Assembly: GCA_018881555.1 (NCBI GenBank)
Contig: JACAXG010000069.1
Location: forward strand, 2,899,403 to 2,963,402
Origin: Amblyornis subalaris
Taxonomy: Eukaryota > Chordata > Aves > Passeriformes > Ptilonorhynchidae
Direction of reading: 5' to 3'
Length of the DNA stretch: 64,000 nt
Below, one piece after another: positions 36,950 through 48,704 of this stretch (position 1 is the first letter of the stretch; each line of letters begins with the position of its first letter). A program made the translations under genes and the position numbers. The notes below the pieces were generated by a model. That model was not told where the DNA came from. It ran no database searches and was given only the letters and a program-made list of their open reading frames with translations.

Positions 36950-39900
36950 TCATTGTACCTCTTGATTACAGTGCAGGCAAGAGACCATTCTCACCCACAG
37001 ACGAAGCCAGCACTCAAAGGGGTGAGGCTTACACACACAGCACTGCTGCGCCTCTCATCCATCCAAAGGGTGCTAAATACACACCACTCTTCTGTTCAGA
37101 GGCTCTGATCCTAACTTTCAAGACCAGTAATTTTTAGCTAGAACATAAAACAGAAGCGAGGAACATCTTTATGGGAGCCATAAGACCCTCTCAGACATTT
37201 CAGCCACTGCTAGACTGATGCTTATTTTCCTTGTCAGCATCATCATGAAAGTATCATTCTGTTACAATTCCAACTAAAGTGACTATCTATAAACCGTGAG
37301 ACAGAGAGCAACTCTGATTTTTTAACACTGAAGCATGTAGAAGGCACTCAGACACTACAGTGAGTGTCAGGAGTATGAAACCCCTGAAGTCAGATAAATA
37401 CAATAGTCAGTCATGCACTCTTGCGTGGGAGAACAAACATCTGATTGCTGACAGTTAACATTTAAGACTATTCAGATAGAAACATGTTGGTAGGAGGATT
37501 TAGTCACAGAGAAGGAGGGATTGCTGTTGTTTTGCTACACAAAGTGGAGCCTCTTTGCTGTGGAGAGGGTTAAAAAGCAGAGGGAGGAAGCAGACACTCC
37601 TTCGCCATGGCACTCTCTGGGAAACTTGACTGACCTCAGTTACTGGGGTAAGACCTAAGTCTGGGGAGACAGAGAAGTCCAGAGGGGGAAATATTCTACA
37701 GCCTCTGGACAATAGGCATTTCTGAACATCATATACACTTACTGTAACAACAATGCCTTATTGACAACCTTTCCTTATTAAGAGAACAGCCTTTTTCAGC
37801 ACACATCTCTTTCCCACGTGAAGCGACTTACCTTGTTAACTTGAAATATTCAAAAAAACACATAGCAAAAGTGTTTTCTCAGTAAGTAAATGACCTTATA
37901 AACTATGAGTTCTGAATAATGGTTAGTGTGCAATGGATTCTCCCACTCATGAGCTACAAATTCACTGCATGCCATCAGGAGCTTTTAATAATCTTGTCAT
38001 CTAGATATTTCAGAAATGTTTTTAGATTTCTGCAATATGTTCAGCAGTGAAAGTGGCATGTATCCAATGTTAACAATAGATTGTAAGCTATGAATCACCA
38101 GAGGAAAACAAAAAAAAATGGCAAGAATAATGTTTAGTCATATTTGTTAGAATACATCAGACCTAGCAAATGCAACCCTCAGGGTTCTCAAACTAAATCT
38201 ATCAATGAAGAACTCCTGAATTCAGTGAGAATTTTGCCAATTTTTACCCTGCTTTAAAATTCAAAGTACCATGAGGCTGCAGCATTTTTGCAAACAAACA
38301 AAAATATATTTATGGAATCCTCAACAGCCCTTGGTCAAAAGTTTTATTCTCAGTGCCTAGAGCCTTTTGATTTTGGGGGGGTGAAGAGGGAAGGGAAGGA
38401 GGGGCTATGGTCTAGCATGCTTCATGTAATACTAAGGGCTCTGGGTCAATCTTGAAAGTCTTTTAGTTGCATCACACTGCTTGAATTGTAGATGTCAGAG
38501 CCCTTTTAGAAAGATTTTCATTACTAGCGATAGCCAGCAGGATAATCTGACAAACAAATCTCACATCAACTCACAGCCGGGAGTTTGTAAGGTATTACCC
38601 CTGCCAGCCCAGAGCCCTCCTCTGTCCCCTCAAAGCACTGAACGAGGTTCATTCTTCTCATTGTTATTGGCTATTCTGCTTTGGAAGTCATTCTGCTTCA
38701 TCCTCCTTAAGCTGTTCTGCTGCACAGCAAAAGGATTCAAGATTCATCTGACAAAAAAGGGAAAACAAGTGGTAGCTTGGTTTGACAGCCAGGTAATGAT
38801 CACACTTACCAGAGGGGAAGAGGCCTTACTCATAAGAATGTTTTAGGCACTTTATCTACTGACCTTTGAACAAGCTACAGGAATATGCAGAGCAGCCCAT
38901 ATCCCAGGGCAGCATGATGGATGTGGGTTTGAACTCCCTCCAGCAAAGGATCAAACTGAACATGGAAGCACCACAATGGCCTCAGAATTTCACCAAATGT
39001 TTGCAATTTTCCACCTCCAAATTCCATAGCCAGAACACCATGTTATTAATACCGCTACATAAGCAAACATTTCCAGCTATTTAGGTCTCTCATGTTTATT
39101 TCTGCAACAGGTCTCACTTCTTTAGTACTATCAAAACCTCACCACTTCTAAGAAAATATCACAATCAGTTATGGATAGAGATAGCAGGAGCTGAGCACAA
39201 AGCACCAACATGTCACTGCACAAACCACCCAGAATTTCAGCTCTCCTTAAGTTAGATTTCTTATTCTCAAATAAATATAGCCTAACTACAGTTTGACAAT
39301 TGTGTTAAAGAGAGCTCCTCTTTCCCTACAGGATATGTACCTTCTCACACTCCAGTCTTACTTCTTTCTCCTCCATTTCTCATGGAATAGCTGCTGTTGG
39401 AGAGGACAGCCTTGAGAAGGAGGAGGAGTGAAAGCACTGACATCGCTGACAGACCTCACCGAAGTTCTAAATCTGTATTCCAAAGTATATAAGGATAATA
39501 TTTCTCGTTGAGACTTTAGGATAGATATTTGCAAGAACTAAGGGCCTAAGTCCATAATCTGTATAATTTCTTATCCAGAATCCAGAGAAGTCAAACCTAC
39601 GGGCCTCATTTGTCTATCTACAGGTTCTAACAAGCATGTAAGCAAGGTTTCAAATTACTAAAAATCAGTTCAGAGAAAAAAAATTACCACTAAATTTCAT
39701 TACTAGTTTCAAGCCTGAGTTCATGAAGGCAGCTTGAAAAATAGACACAGAACATTCAAATGGTTCAGTTTAAAAATAGTATTATTGGATTAAACGAACT
39801 TAAATAGAACTAACAAAGAGGATGAATTAACTGAGGGCAATTGAAGTGGGAGGAAGCTTTTTTCATTTATCAAAAATCCAGTCAAAAACACGACCTATTT

Positions 39901-41399
39901 TACCTTATAGTGAAACAAGTTTGGTATCGAATGATTTATTGTAGGTTTTCCTCTACTTCCCCTCTTCCTTTCCTTTACACGTTCACAATCCTAGCAAGTT
40001 TGTTGCAAAGTGAAGAGGCAATGTTTTCTGTTTCTTTGGCAGGACATCAGTGGTTAGCAGTTGTGCCAGGAACCTTTCTGAACAAATTCACTGTGAAACA
40101 GCAGCACCTTTTTACATTGAAACAAATTGACAAAAGCAATTACACCACAGATGGGAAATCCTCCTGCTGTTAGTATGCATAGCTGCAAGTGCTTGGTTTT
40201 AACAACCAAACAGCAAGATGGCTAGAAGATAAATTGTCTAACCAGCTTCCTGACTTCTAATGCTTTAGTGTTTCATCGCATAAATAATGGTGTTCCAAAG
40301 TTTCTCAATGAAGTGATAAAGTAGCACTATCACGTATTTAAAAGTTGGTAATATATTTCACGGAAAACTCTTAACTGCTTGCTCCCATTACCTTGTGGTT
40401 AGGTTTATCTGCTCACATACAGAAAGTCCTGTTGTTCTAAGTCACACTGGATGTAGGTCTGCCAATTCCTCTTCATAAAAATGAACCTTTCCTTAGAACA
40501 GCAAGACATTTGTGTCAGCAACTGACTGAAGTGTGAGCTTCTCTGCACCTGGAAATACTGTGGTGAATAGTCGTAAGAACTAGTCTGAGCAAGCAAATTC
40601 CCTTACATGGACAACTTCAGAAGTGGATTTTCAAACCAGCTTCAATAAAAATTGGTTTTTTCCCCTTCACTCTCTTTTAAGGTCAAACCTTGGACTGGTA
40701 TTCCTGTTCCAGCGCATCAGCAGAGCCTGCCTGCTGTGCAAATACTGAACAGCCCAGTCCCACCAAGTCTGGATGGCAGCCCAAATTCCTCAGAAACCTT
40801 GCCAGGCAGCCAGCCCAATGAGGGAACGGCAAACTGTCTGCTTTACTGCCTGGCATTTTGAAATTCCAGTGGTTCTGATCCAGGAGATTCAGCAGATCCA
40901 TTCAACAGAGCTGCAAACGTAAGTGCTGAAACTGCTGACTGCAGGGTCAGTAACTGACTGGGGAGGCTCCAGATCCATTGCTTCCTGGCAGTCCGGATCC
41001 CATATAACATCCTTGATGGGCTCAGGGATAGATGGCCCAGCAGAAATCCAGAAAGGATTCCTGCAGACTCCAGAGAAACACCATCTCTTCTGACATTTCC
41101 AGTTTCACAGATTCAGCAAGTGTGAATAGGATCAAACTTTTTTTTCTCATCAGCTTTAAATTATTATTACAACACGGTAACATCAAATCTTTTGCATCAC
41201 AGCTGCTGTTTAGCACTATTGATCTTGTCTCTATTGCAGGAAACAGAATTGGTAATATCCAAAGAAATAAATTGGACCAGCTCACATTATACATTTTTAT
41301 TTTGTTGTGCCACAATTCATATTCCAGAAGAGACCCAGCTCAAAATTACTTTTAAGCCAAATAAGTCAGTAAGCCAAGTCCATCAGCAATCATGGTAAT
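36950..41399. other. Unique AT-rich interval with one splice-flanked candidate
   Basis: No confident gene. The 121-codon ORF at 38481-38846 has no recognisable domain. A candidate exon at 40682-40918 is listed separately. Purine-rich G/A patches occur near 38375-38405 and 39405-39430. Confidence 0.55.
40682..40918 (+). other. Candidate exon with strong splice-site matches, not clearly coding
   Basis: A long pyrimidine tract (TTCCCCTTCACTCTCTTTTA region, 40653-40679) ends in AG at 40680-40681. A consensus donor GTAAGTG starts at 40919. The 237 nt between them are GC-richer than the flanks. The frame open from the acceptor stops at TGA 40859-40861, so the segment would be a non-coding exon or one containing a stop. 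No protein family is recognisable. It could equally be chance or an unrecognised repeat. Confidence 0.2.
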
Positions 41400-42300
41400 G
41401 CCTCTGTGGTAGTGTATTTAGAAAGGAAAAAACTGTTGCACAGCCACAGCTGGGAGAGAAGAGTGAAAGAAACAACTCTGCAGAAATCAAAGTCAATGAA
41501 AAAGAAGGGAGAGAAGGTGCTCCATGCACTGGAGCTGTTGTTCCTCTGCAGCCCACGGTGCAGACCATGGTGAGGCAGCTGTGTCCCTGCAGCCCATGGA
41601 GGTCCATAGTGGAGCAGAAACTCTGCTACAGCCTATGGAGGGTCCCACACCAGCGCAGGTGGATGCCTGAAGGAGGCTGTGACCCTCCAGAAAGCCTGTG
41701 CTGGAGCAGGATCCTGGCAGGACCTATGGCCCCAAGGAGAGAGAAGCCCACACTGGAGCAGGTTTGCTGGCAGGACTTGTGGTACCACGGGGCACCCACA
41801 CAGGAGCAGTTCATGGAGAACTGGTGCTAGTGAGAAGGACTCGCTTTGGAAAGGCTTGTGGAGGACTGTCTGCTGTGAGAAGGACCCCACACTGGAGCAG
41901 TGGAACAGGGTGAGGAGTCCTCCCACTGAGGAGAAAACAGTGGCAGTGACTATGTGGCATGACCTGGCTGTAATAAACTGAGTGCAGAGTCCATTCTCTG
42001 TGCCCCTGTACCACTGGGAGAGAATTTGGGAGTGAAGTTAAGCCCTGGAAGAGGGAAGGGGTGCTTTAAAATTTGGTTTTATTTCTCATTATGCTGCTCT
42101 GATTTGGTTGGTAAGAAATGAAATTAATTACCCCAAACTGATTCAGATTTTGCCCATGATGGTAATTGGTGAGTATTGTCTCCCTGTACATACAGATAAC
42201 CTAGAAGACTTTAGTTATATTTTCTCCCCATCCAGTTCAACAGGAGTGGTGATGCAGCAACTTTATGGGCACCTGGTATTTAGCCTGGGTCAACCTACCA
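41400..42300 (+). mobile_element. ERV LTR, 5'-truncated, avian ERVL-like
   Basis: About 900 bp matching, by eye, the 3' portion of a long avian ERVL-type LTR. It is dense in a degenerate repeated motif CACACTGGAGCAG and variants (41699, 41750, 41797, 41888), alternating with GGCAGGACYTRTGG. Downstream are GAATTTGGGAGTGAAGTTAA (~42022), TTGGTTTTATTTCTCATTAT (~42074) and GATGGTAATTGGTGAGT (~42158). It ends GGGTCAACCTACCA at 42300 with the terminal CA. AATAAA lies at 41972-41977. The 5' end is missing and no coding region is attached. ORFs of 70-100 codons on both strands reflect its GC-richer repeats, not genes. Confidence 0.8.
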
Positions 42301-42480
42301 TGGTCAGTTCCTTTCTTATGCTTTTTTTTGAGTACTTGTAAGAGGTCTCAAGCTCACTTCTCTTGTCACTGAAGTCTTCTGTTTTTGCATAGGAAAAAAT
42401 ACAGGATATATAACAAAAGTAACTGCTTTCCCTGGCCCCATCAGTGAGTTTAGTGGGGTGTAGCTTGTTGACTTTGCATG
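42301..42480. other. Spacer between two opposed LTRs
   Basis: 180 bp of ordinary AT-rich sequence. No retroviral coding or primer-binding site was seen, so the two LTRs are not the ends of one provirus. Confidence 0.6.
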
Positions 42481-42603
42481 TGTCATGGTTTAACCCCAGC
42501 CAGCAACTCAGCCCCACACAGCAATCCACTCTCTCCCCTTTTAGTGGAATGGGGGAGAGAATTGGAAGGGTAAAAGAAAACTTGTGAGTTTAGATAATAA
42601 GAG

Positions 42604-42609
42604 TTTAAT
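42604..42609 (-). terminator. Polyadenylation signal (ATTAAA) of the solo LTR
   Basis: ATTAAA on the - strand, about 185 bp downstream of the TATA box and ~120 bp from the LTR 3' end, the expected place for the R-region poly(A) signal. Confidence 0.5.
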
Positions 42610-42629
42610 AACTGAACTATAACATAATA

Positions 42630-42666
42630 TTAACAACAACAACAACAGCAATAGTAATAAAAATAA
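42630..42666. repeat. AAC/AAT microsatellite inside the LTR
   Basis: Five AAC units followed by degenerate AGC/AAT/AGT units. It has probably expanded from the T-rich R/U5 region of the LTR. Confidence 0.8.
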
Positions 42667-42791
42667 ATTGCAACAAATGCAAAATAACAAAAAGGGAAAA
42701 GGAAGTGATGGAAACAAAAACAGCTCACCATCAATGGCTGGATGCCCAGCACTTCCTGAGCAGTAGCCCCCCCGGCAAGCTTTCTGCCTCG

Positions 42792-42799
42792 TTTATATG
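42792..42799 (-). promoter_or_regulatory. TATA box of the solo LTR
   Basis: CATATAAA on the - strand, about 265 bp from the LTR 5' end, preceded by the conserved CATAACACAGGATGTCATG block. It would mark the U3/R start of a retroviral promoter reading leftward. Confidence 0.65.
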
Positions 42800-45700
42800 C
42801 TGAACATGACATCCTGTGTTATGGAATATGCCTTTGGCCAGCTGGAGTTAGCTGTCCTGCCTGTGTCCCATCCCACCTTCTTGTGCCCTCCAGCCTCCTC
42901 GCTGACAGGGCATCATGAGAAGCTGAAAAGTCCTTGACTTAGGGCAAGTGCTGCTCAGCAACAATGAAAACATCAGCGTGTTACCAACATTATTCTCATC
43001 CTAAATCTGAAACACAGCTACTAGGAAGAAAATTCAGGTGTCCCAGCTGAAACCAGGACACCATGAAAGAAAGTCAGAGGTGGAGCACACCTTTCCACAG
43101 CAGCCCTCTCACTTTACACGTTCTTTTTCGTTCCACAGTAAAAACAAGTACTGTCCCCTTTGGTTACGTGAAAGTGGAGATGTGCAGATTCTGATCGGTT
43201 TTTCAGTATATGTATGAGAGGCAAGATTCAGTGGGAAAGGTGACATTTTTCACTGGACCCAAGTGGTGAAAGTAAATGGAAAGGAGCCATCAGGATCTTT
43301 AACCCAGAGTAGCTATGTCAGCACCATACAGCAGTTAAATCCACACAAAGGTCTGGAGTTGTTATGGCATTTTTTTGGTGTGAGGGCAATTGGGCACAGA
43401 GCAGGTTGCTTGATCTAGCACAGCAAGGAGAGAAATCCTTACGTTCAAGGCTGGTTGTGCTCTCAGAGTATAAAGACTGCTTTATTGAAGAAAAAGAAAG
43501 CTGAAACCTCCCACCTAACTAGTAGGTCTCCTTAATATATTTTAGCTTCAATAAACCAGCATATTTTCGTGAAGTCATTCTGTCGTGTATTCTCTCTAGT
43601 TGAAATTGTCATGTCCGCTGTCACATCAAGAATACAATTACAGTCGGTCCCTGTGTTGTAAGTTCTTTCAGTATAAAAGCCTTCCCACTGGAGGCAGAGC
43701 TGTGATCACAATTAGCTTGTTTCATACATGATACAGTGATGCAGGAAAGTGACATTAAAAACCCAACCTTACAACAGACTCCATTTTAAGGTACTTGGCT
43801 TTGAACAGGTTTTATACGTAAAGTGCTCCTGTAAAACCCCTTATTTTGCTTCCTTATTGTTCAGCAAAACATAAAGGAAGCTGGCTAGATCTTGCAGTTT
43901 GCACTACTGGCTTTCCCATTGTATATGTAAAATGAGGCTTCTGGTGCAATTTTTTCCATGATCCTTTGAATACAAGCCTTCCACGTAAAAAACCCCCACA
44001 TTAGCAAAGTTAAATTATAATACTATGAAGCACATAGGGTATCATGGATCACAAAGTAATTTGTAAGAAGTTGTATAGCATTAATTACAGCATTTTCCCC
44101 TTTGAGAAAAGATGGAACCAGACCTTTTTTTTCTTGTAAAAACCCCAAAATAACATGAGCAGCATCTACTTCCCCAAAAGAGGAAGACAACCTACATCAT
44201 AATTGCTGAAAAGAGCAGGAAAGGAAAAAACCACAAAAATAAGTAACAAAAACCTCATTGAAAGTTCTTGATTTCAGCAATTCTGTTACACTTTAAGAAG
44301 GTGAGACCCAAACCTCTGACTTGCAGGTATCCCCCACTGAAGTCATTCAGATGCACTGCTGGGAATGAGACTAGGGACAGCTGGTTCATATGAGTCTACC
44401 CTGCACCACCTCCAACCACACACTCTCTTTAGCTGAACTAGCAGTTCCCTCTCTGCCTAAGCTGGCAAACTACAGGGACGACCAGTCAGTCACCTCTCAG
44501 AACAATTTACTATCTATCTGCCTAACTGTGACAGTCTCCGGAGTCATTCCTCCTACAGTCGTTAACGTTAAGTAGCCAGCAACAGGGGCAGAGTCCAGAG
44601 CATGTGCATGTGACCCAAACATAACATAATTGGGCTGCCCTGGGCTGTCCACAGGTGTAGAGAGGGAAAAGTTAAATAGGAAAAACAAGGTTCTCTCTCA
44701 GAGGTGTTCCTAAATGAGTGCTAAATGAAGGCGGTTATGAGTGCTTCTGCTGTGGAAAATGAAGTGGCCCTTGGGATAAGACACAAAGAGAATATGCTGA
44801 TGACTAAGTGGTATTTAAAAAAGCCCAAGAGACCTTGTGAGGGGAACATATTCAGCCCTCATCCTAGTCAAACTCTATTTTGGGAATATTCATCGTGTGT
44901 ACAGAAACATATACAGCTTCATCTGGAAGAGGCTGGTATTTTTACTTCCTTTCCCTTTCCAGCAGAGGTAGTGGCCATGTGTTTGATTTGTTACACCTCA
45001 ATGCTCGCCGCTGTTAGTGACAAGTAAGACAGCCATGACTAAAGGCTTTAAAGCACCCACTTTCTCTGCCACCTTGCTCTGCTTAGTATTCTTCTCTCCT
45101 TTTCTAGTGATTTTTATCCAACCCTACTCTCCCTTTACTGGTGTGTTATTTACGAGTCAGTCCACTGGGTCCTGCCATTGCCAAATCGACCTTATGTTAT
45201 CTGTCCAGTGATCCACCAATGGCCCGTCATATTTCATATTTCTGTTCTTTCTGCCTTTTGTTGCATATGCACATTATAGACAGATATATTTTCCTCTGCT
45301 TGTCCTCTGCCCAAAACATAAAAATAGGAAAAAAACCCAACCCACTTTACAAGTTTGTATGAGCATGTCAGAAAAACAGTGTTTCTAAACTTAGACTCAC
45401 GATAAAATTCATTAACTTGGGCTCAGGAGTGTACTAAGGCAAACATGCAGTTTCTTCCACTCTCCAGTATGGGTAAAGAAGAGTGAGCTTGCATCAATAC
45501 TGTTGCGTTTGTATTTGCCTATAAGGTGGTTTGTATTTACAAAACCTGGACTGCACATAGAAATCTCCCCTGAAGCAGAGGCTCCATCAGCACTGAAAAA
45601 ATTGCCTTTCTTGCCTTACATGCACCCTAGAATAGACTTAAGCCTTTCAACTACTCTCACCTATAGCATAAAATTCACTTCGCCTGCATTTGTGATCACT

Positions 45701-47427
45701 GCAGTTCCAGATCCTTTTGTGTGGTATCTCTGGCTACTTGAGTCTTTACTTTTTGCAGTTATTTATTGACTGTTTCTTTCTATTGATAATATTTTGTTAT
45801 TGTCTTGGAAAATTTCATACTGTAAGCTTTAGGAATTACTTTCCATTTTTTTCAATACTGTTTTGAAATCCCAATCCTATTCTTCAGAGTGTTTACAAAT
45901 GTCACCTTTCTTTTGCTACCTTAGATTTTATGGCTGCATTCTGTCTTGCTTTACTCATTCAGTTTTAGAGTTCAGTGGCTGTTGATCACTAGGACCTGAT
46001 ATTCAAAACAAATTAAAGGGAATAAAATGTTTTTCATAATGTCTAGATGCATTTTTTGTTCGTTGAAAGGTCTGTAAATTGTGTATGATTGCAACGATAC
46101 ATTTTTGCATATAATTTGCCTTCTTGTATTCTCAAAATAATATTAGGAAGGAAAAATATGGATTTCTTTACATGTGTTGTGAGGTCAAAGAGCTGAACAA
46201 GTCTGTCAGGAAAACTGTTTTGCATTTTCAAACATAACCTGCTAATTATACTTCATTATATTTCATAATTTGTGCATTGTGCTTTTCTTTTATGTCTGAT
46301 TCTTTCATGGCTCTCTCTTGAGCTCCCTTGATTTAATAATCCAGATAGCCAAGTGTCCTCACATCTACTGTTTTTTCTAAAAATCATCTCCTCAGCATCT
46401 TGTGAGATTAGTCCCCTAATGCACATTAAAAATCAGCGAAACATTCCAGTCCTGAGACCATGATAACATAGTGTATGTGACCAATAAGCACTATTACCTG
46501 GGGAAAGCTTAGTTACACTATATAGAGAGACATAAACCTCACTATTGCTGGAGAAAGCCAGCTAATCTCCTCAGGGCTGCTTGCATCTTCTTCTGCACAC
46601 TATTTCCATGTGTATTCAGACTCCCTACACTGCAGACAGGTGAAGACTGCTGTAATTTATTACGACCTGGCAGACATAACCTCATGAAATTATAATAAAT
46701 TTCACCTTATCACATAGTAGAATTTAATATTCAAGGAATAAGGACACTGGCTGATATCCATCCATTCTAAAATTAGAGATTATATGGGTGAAGATTCTAT
46801 TTAACCAAAACCCTTTCTGAACTTGGAACCCACCTTTTACTAATTTTTCTGCCTGTAAATAGCATAGGACAGATACAACTATAAGACATATATTTCTGCT
46901 AGGTACCTTATGTTATATAGGTTAAATCTGAGCCTACATTTTCAACATTTCTCTGATTGTCAAGTAAATGTAATGTTGAATTTGCCCTCACTCCTATGAT
47001 TAACACTTGAGGATTCTGTGCTTATTATTGAGTAAGTAAGAGGAGGTAAGTTCTAATTTTCATAGGAATATTCAGGAAGTAGGCGCTAAAACTCTACATG
47101 ATTCTTCATTACTCAGAAATATTCTAGACCAACTTACATGGCTTGTCTAATCACCACTATTATCACTTCCATCAGCAGAGGGCTGTAAAGCATGATGGAA
47201 ACAGACTAAATAGGAATCCTCTAGTCATCCCATGAAAATCTCCAACCAACTTTCATTGGACTGAGGATAATCAAAACACTTTGACTTTCAGCTTCTTTCA
47301 GCTTCTGGGCATTTGAAACACTGACATCTGATAAAATATCAGACATCTAACATCAAGACACTGATTCTGTGGCAAGACCAGCTTTTTAGTCTTTTCCTTG
47401 GAAGATGCAACATCTATGATAGTAGGG

Positions 47428-47461
47428 AAAAAAAGTCAGAAAAAAAAGTCAGAAAAAAAAA
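47428..47461. repeat. AAAAAAAGTCAG tandem repeat
   Basis: Two units of 12-13 bp (A7-8 then GTCAG) followed by a third A run. Confidence 0.85.
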
Positions 47462-48682
47462 GGGAAAGAAATAGACAGGAAATCAGCACCTCTCTTGTGG
47501 AAAGAAGGCAAATTTATCATTCTAAGTACTTTTCCTCTTCATAAATCTTGAGTCTACTTCAACAGAAAATCAGACTGCTCCTGTATGTACATATGGCTTC
47601 ACTGTATTTCTATCTTCTCCCTAACTAGGGTGTGCTGGATTTTCGTCTGTTTTCTCCTCTGCTAAAAAGGTGCTTGGTAAACTCCTGGGTATACTGACAT
47701 CCGAGTCGAAGAGTTCAATTCAAATTCAGTTACAGTTGCTTAAAAATCCACATTAGTATTTGCCAAGAGTTGAGAATAGGACTGCAATCATGCTCAAATG
47801 CACGCACGCATGGTGGGGGTGTTCCCTACATGAAGTTGGACAGGATGTTATCTTTCTTTAAAGAAGAGAGAAAAGAGAATAGTTGTTGAAAACTGGAAAA
47901 CCTAGAAAAATGTTTGACAATAGAACTTCTTAGCAAAGATGAAGGTTTTACACAATAGACCTTAGTAAATCGGAAGGTTTTAGAAATTTCTGGCCATGTT
48001 AAATTCCTCCCCCACTTCCTTGGGCAGAAATCCAAAAACAACAGGGAGGTACATTGGTTGTAAGTGAATATCAAAGTAGACTGAAGTCCACGACCTTTCT
48101 GAACTCTATAACTACCTCTTTAGCTTGTAAACTGGAGTCTGGAGTTTACAAGCATCACCAGCAGTTGATACTCAGCCCTTGATCAGTTTGCAGGTAATTT
48201 GTACCAAATCCCTGTTGATGCTGATGCTGGTGAATACTGTATGGTATTTTAAATATCTGTGTTTACACTGTTTATTGAAAGCTCTGCAAGCTTAATGCTT
48301 GAGACTTTTTTGGTTATTTTATTTTGTGCTCTTTCACACATACGCTGACTGTGCTTGCATTCGCAGAAGATGATTTGAGGTGCTGCTTCCTTCTGTTTTT
48401 TCTTCGGCTTAGAAGGATGCAAAATTACTGCGACCATGGAAATATTTGGTCTAGAGTAGAAAAAGATAAAAATACAGTTACAATGTATGCAGGTTTCATT
48501 ACACTTCCTATGGGTGCTGGACTGCAGATCATGCATCCGTGGGAGTTCTCATTAACCTAGCATCTGCTTGTCTGACATGGTCTCTGCAGATGCATTACTA
48601 AAGCAGTACAGCTGACTGTAATCTCATGAAATACAGCAAATCCACACAATACTTTCATACCGTGCTACCCATAAAGAAATAG

Positions 48683-48704
48683 ACCTTCTTTTAAAAAAGA
48701 AGGT
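48683..48704. repeat. Perfect 10-bp inverted repeat with 2-nt spacer
   Basis: ACCTTCTTTT, then AA, then AAAAGAAGGT. It could extrude only as a tight cruciform. No transcript context supports a function. Confidence 0.85.

Larger units (their letters stand above)
42481..43060 (-). mobile_element. Complete solo LTR, 580 bp, avian ERVL-like
   Basis: On the - strand it begins TGTCCTGGTTTCAGCTGGGA at 43060 and ends GGGGTTAAACCATGACA at 42481, giving TG...CA termini. Internal signals in order are a TATA box (CATATAAA, 42792-42799), ATTAAA (42604-42609) and a pyrimidine-rich U5-like end. The flanks carry GCATG (42476-42480) and CCATG (43061-43065), a 5-bp target-site duplication with one mismatch, or 4 bp exact. 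A 5-bp duplication is usual for ERVL. The absence of internal genes implies recombination between the two LTRs of a former provirus. An AAC/AAT-type microsatellite lies within it at ~42630-42666. Confidence 0.9.

Noticed and set aside
37500..37712. Possible exon or promoter (GC-richer, GGGGTAAGAC donor-like site at ~37645)
   Set aside because: The donor-like site lacks a matching acceptor and the open frame is short with no homology.
38481..38846. 121-codon + strand ORF with a hydrophobic segment
   Set aside because: No recognisable family and no supporting splice or promoter context. The hydrophobic run comes from T-rich DNA.
41400..43060. Provirus with inverted or fold-back LTRs
   Set aside because: The two LTRs are of different sequence and only 180 bp of non-viral DNA lies between them.
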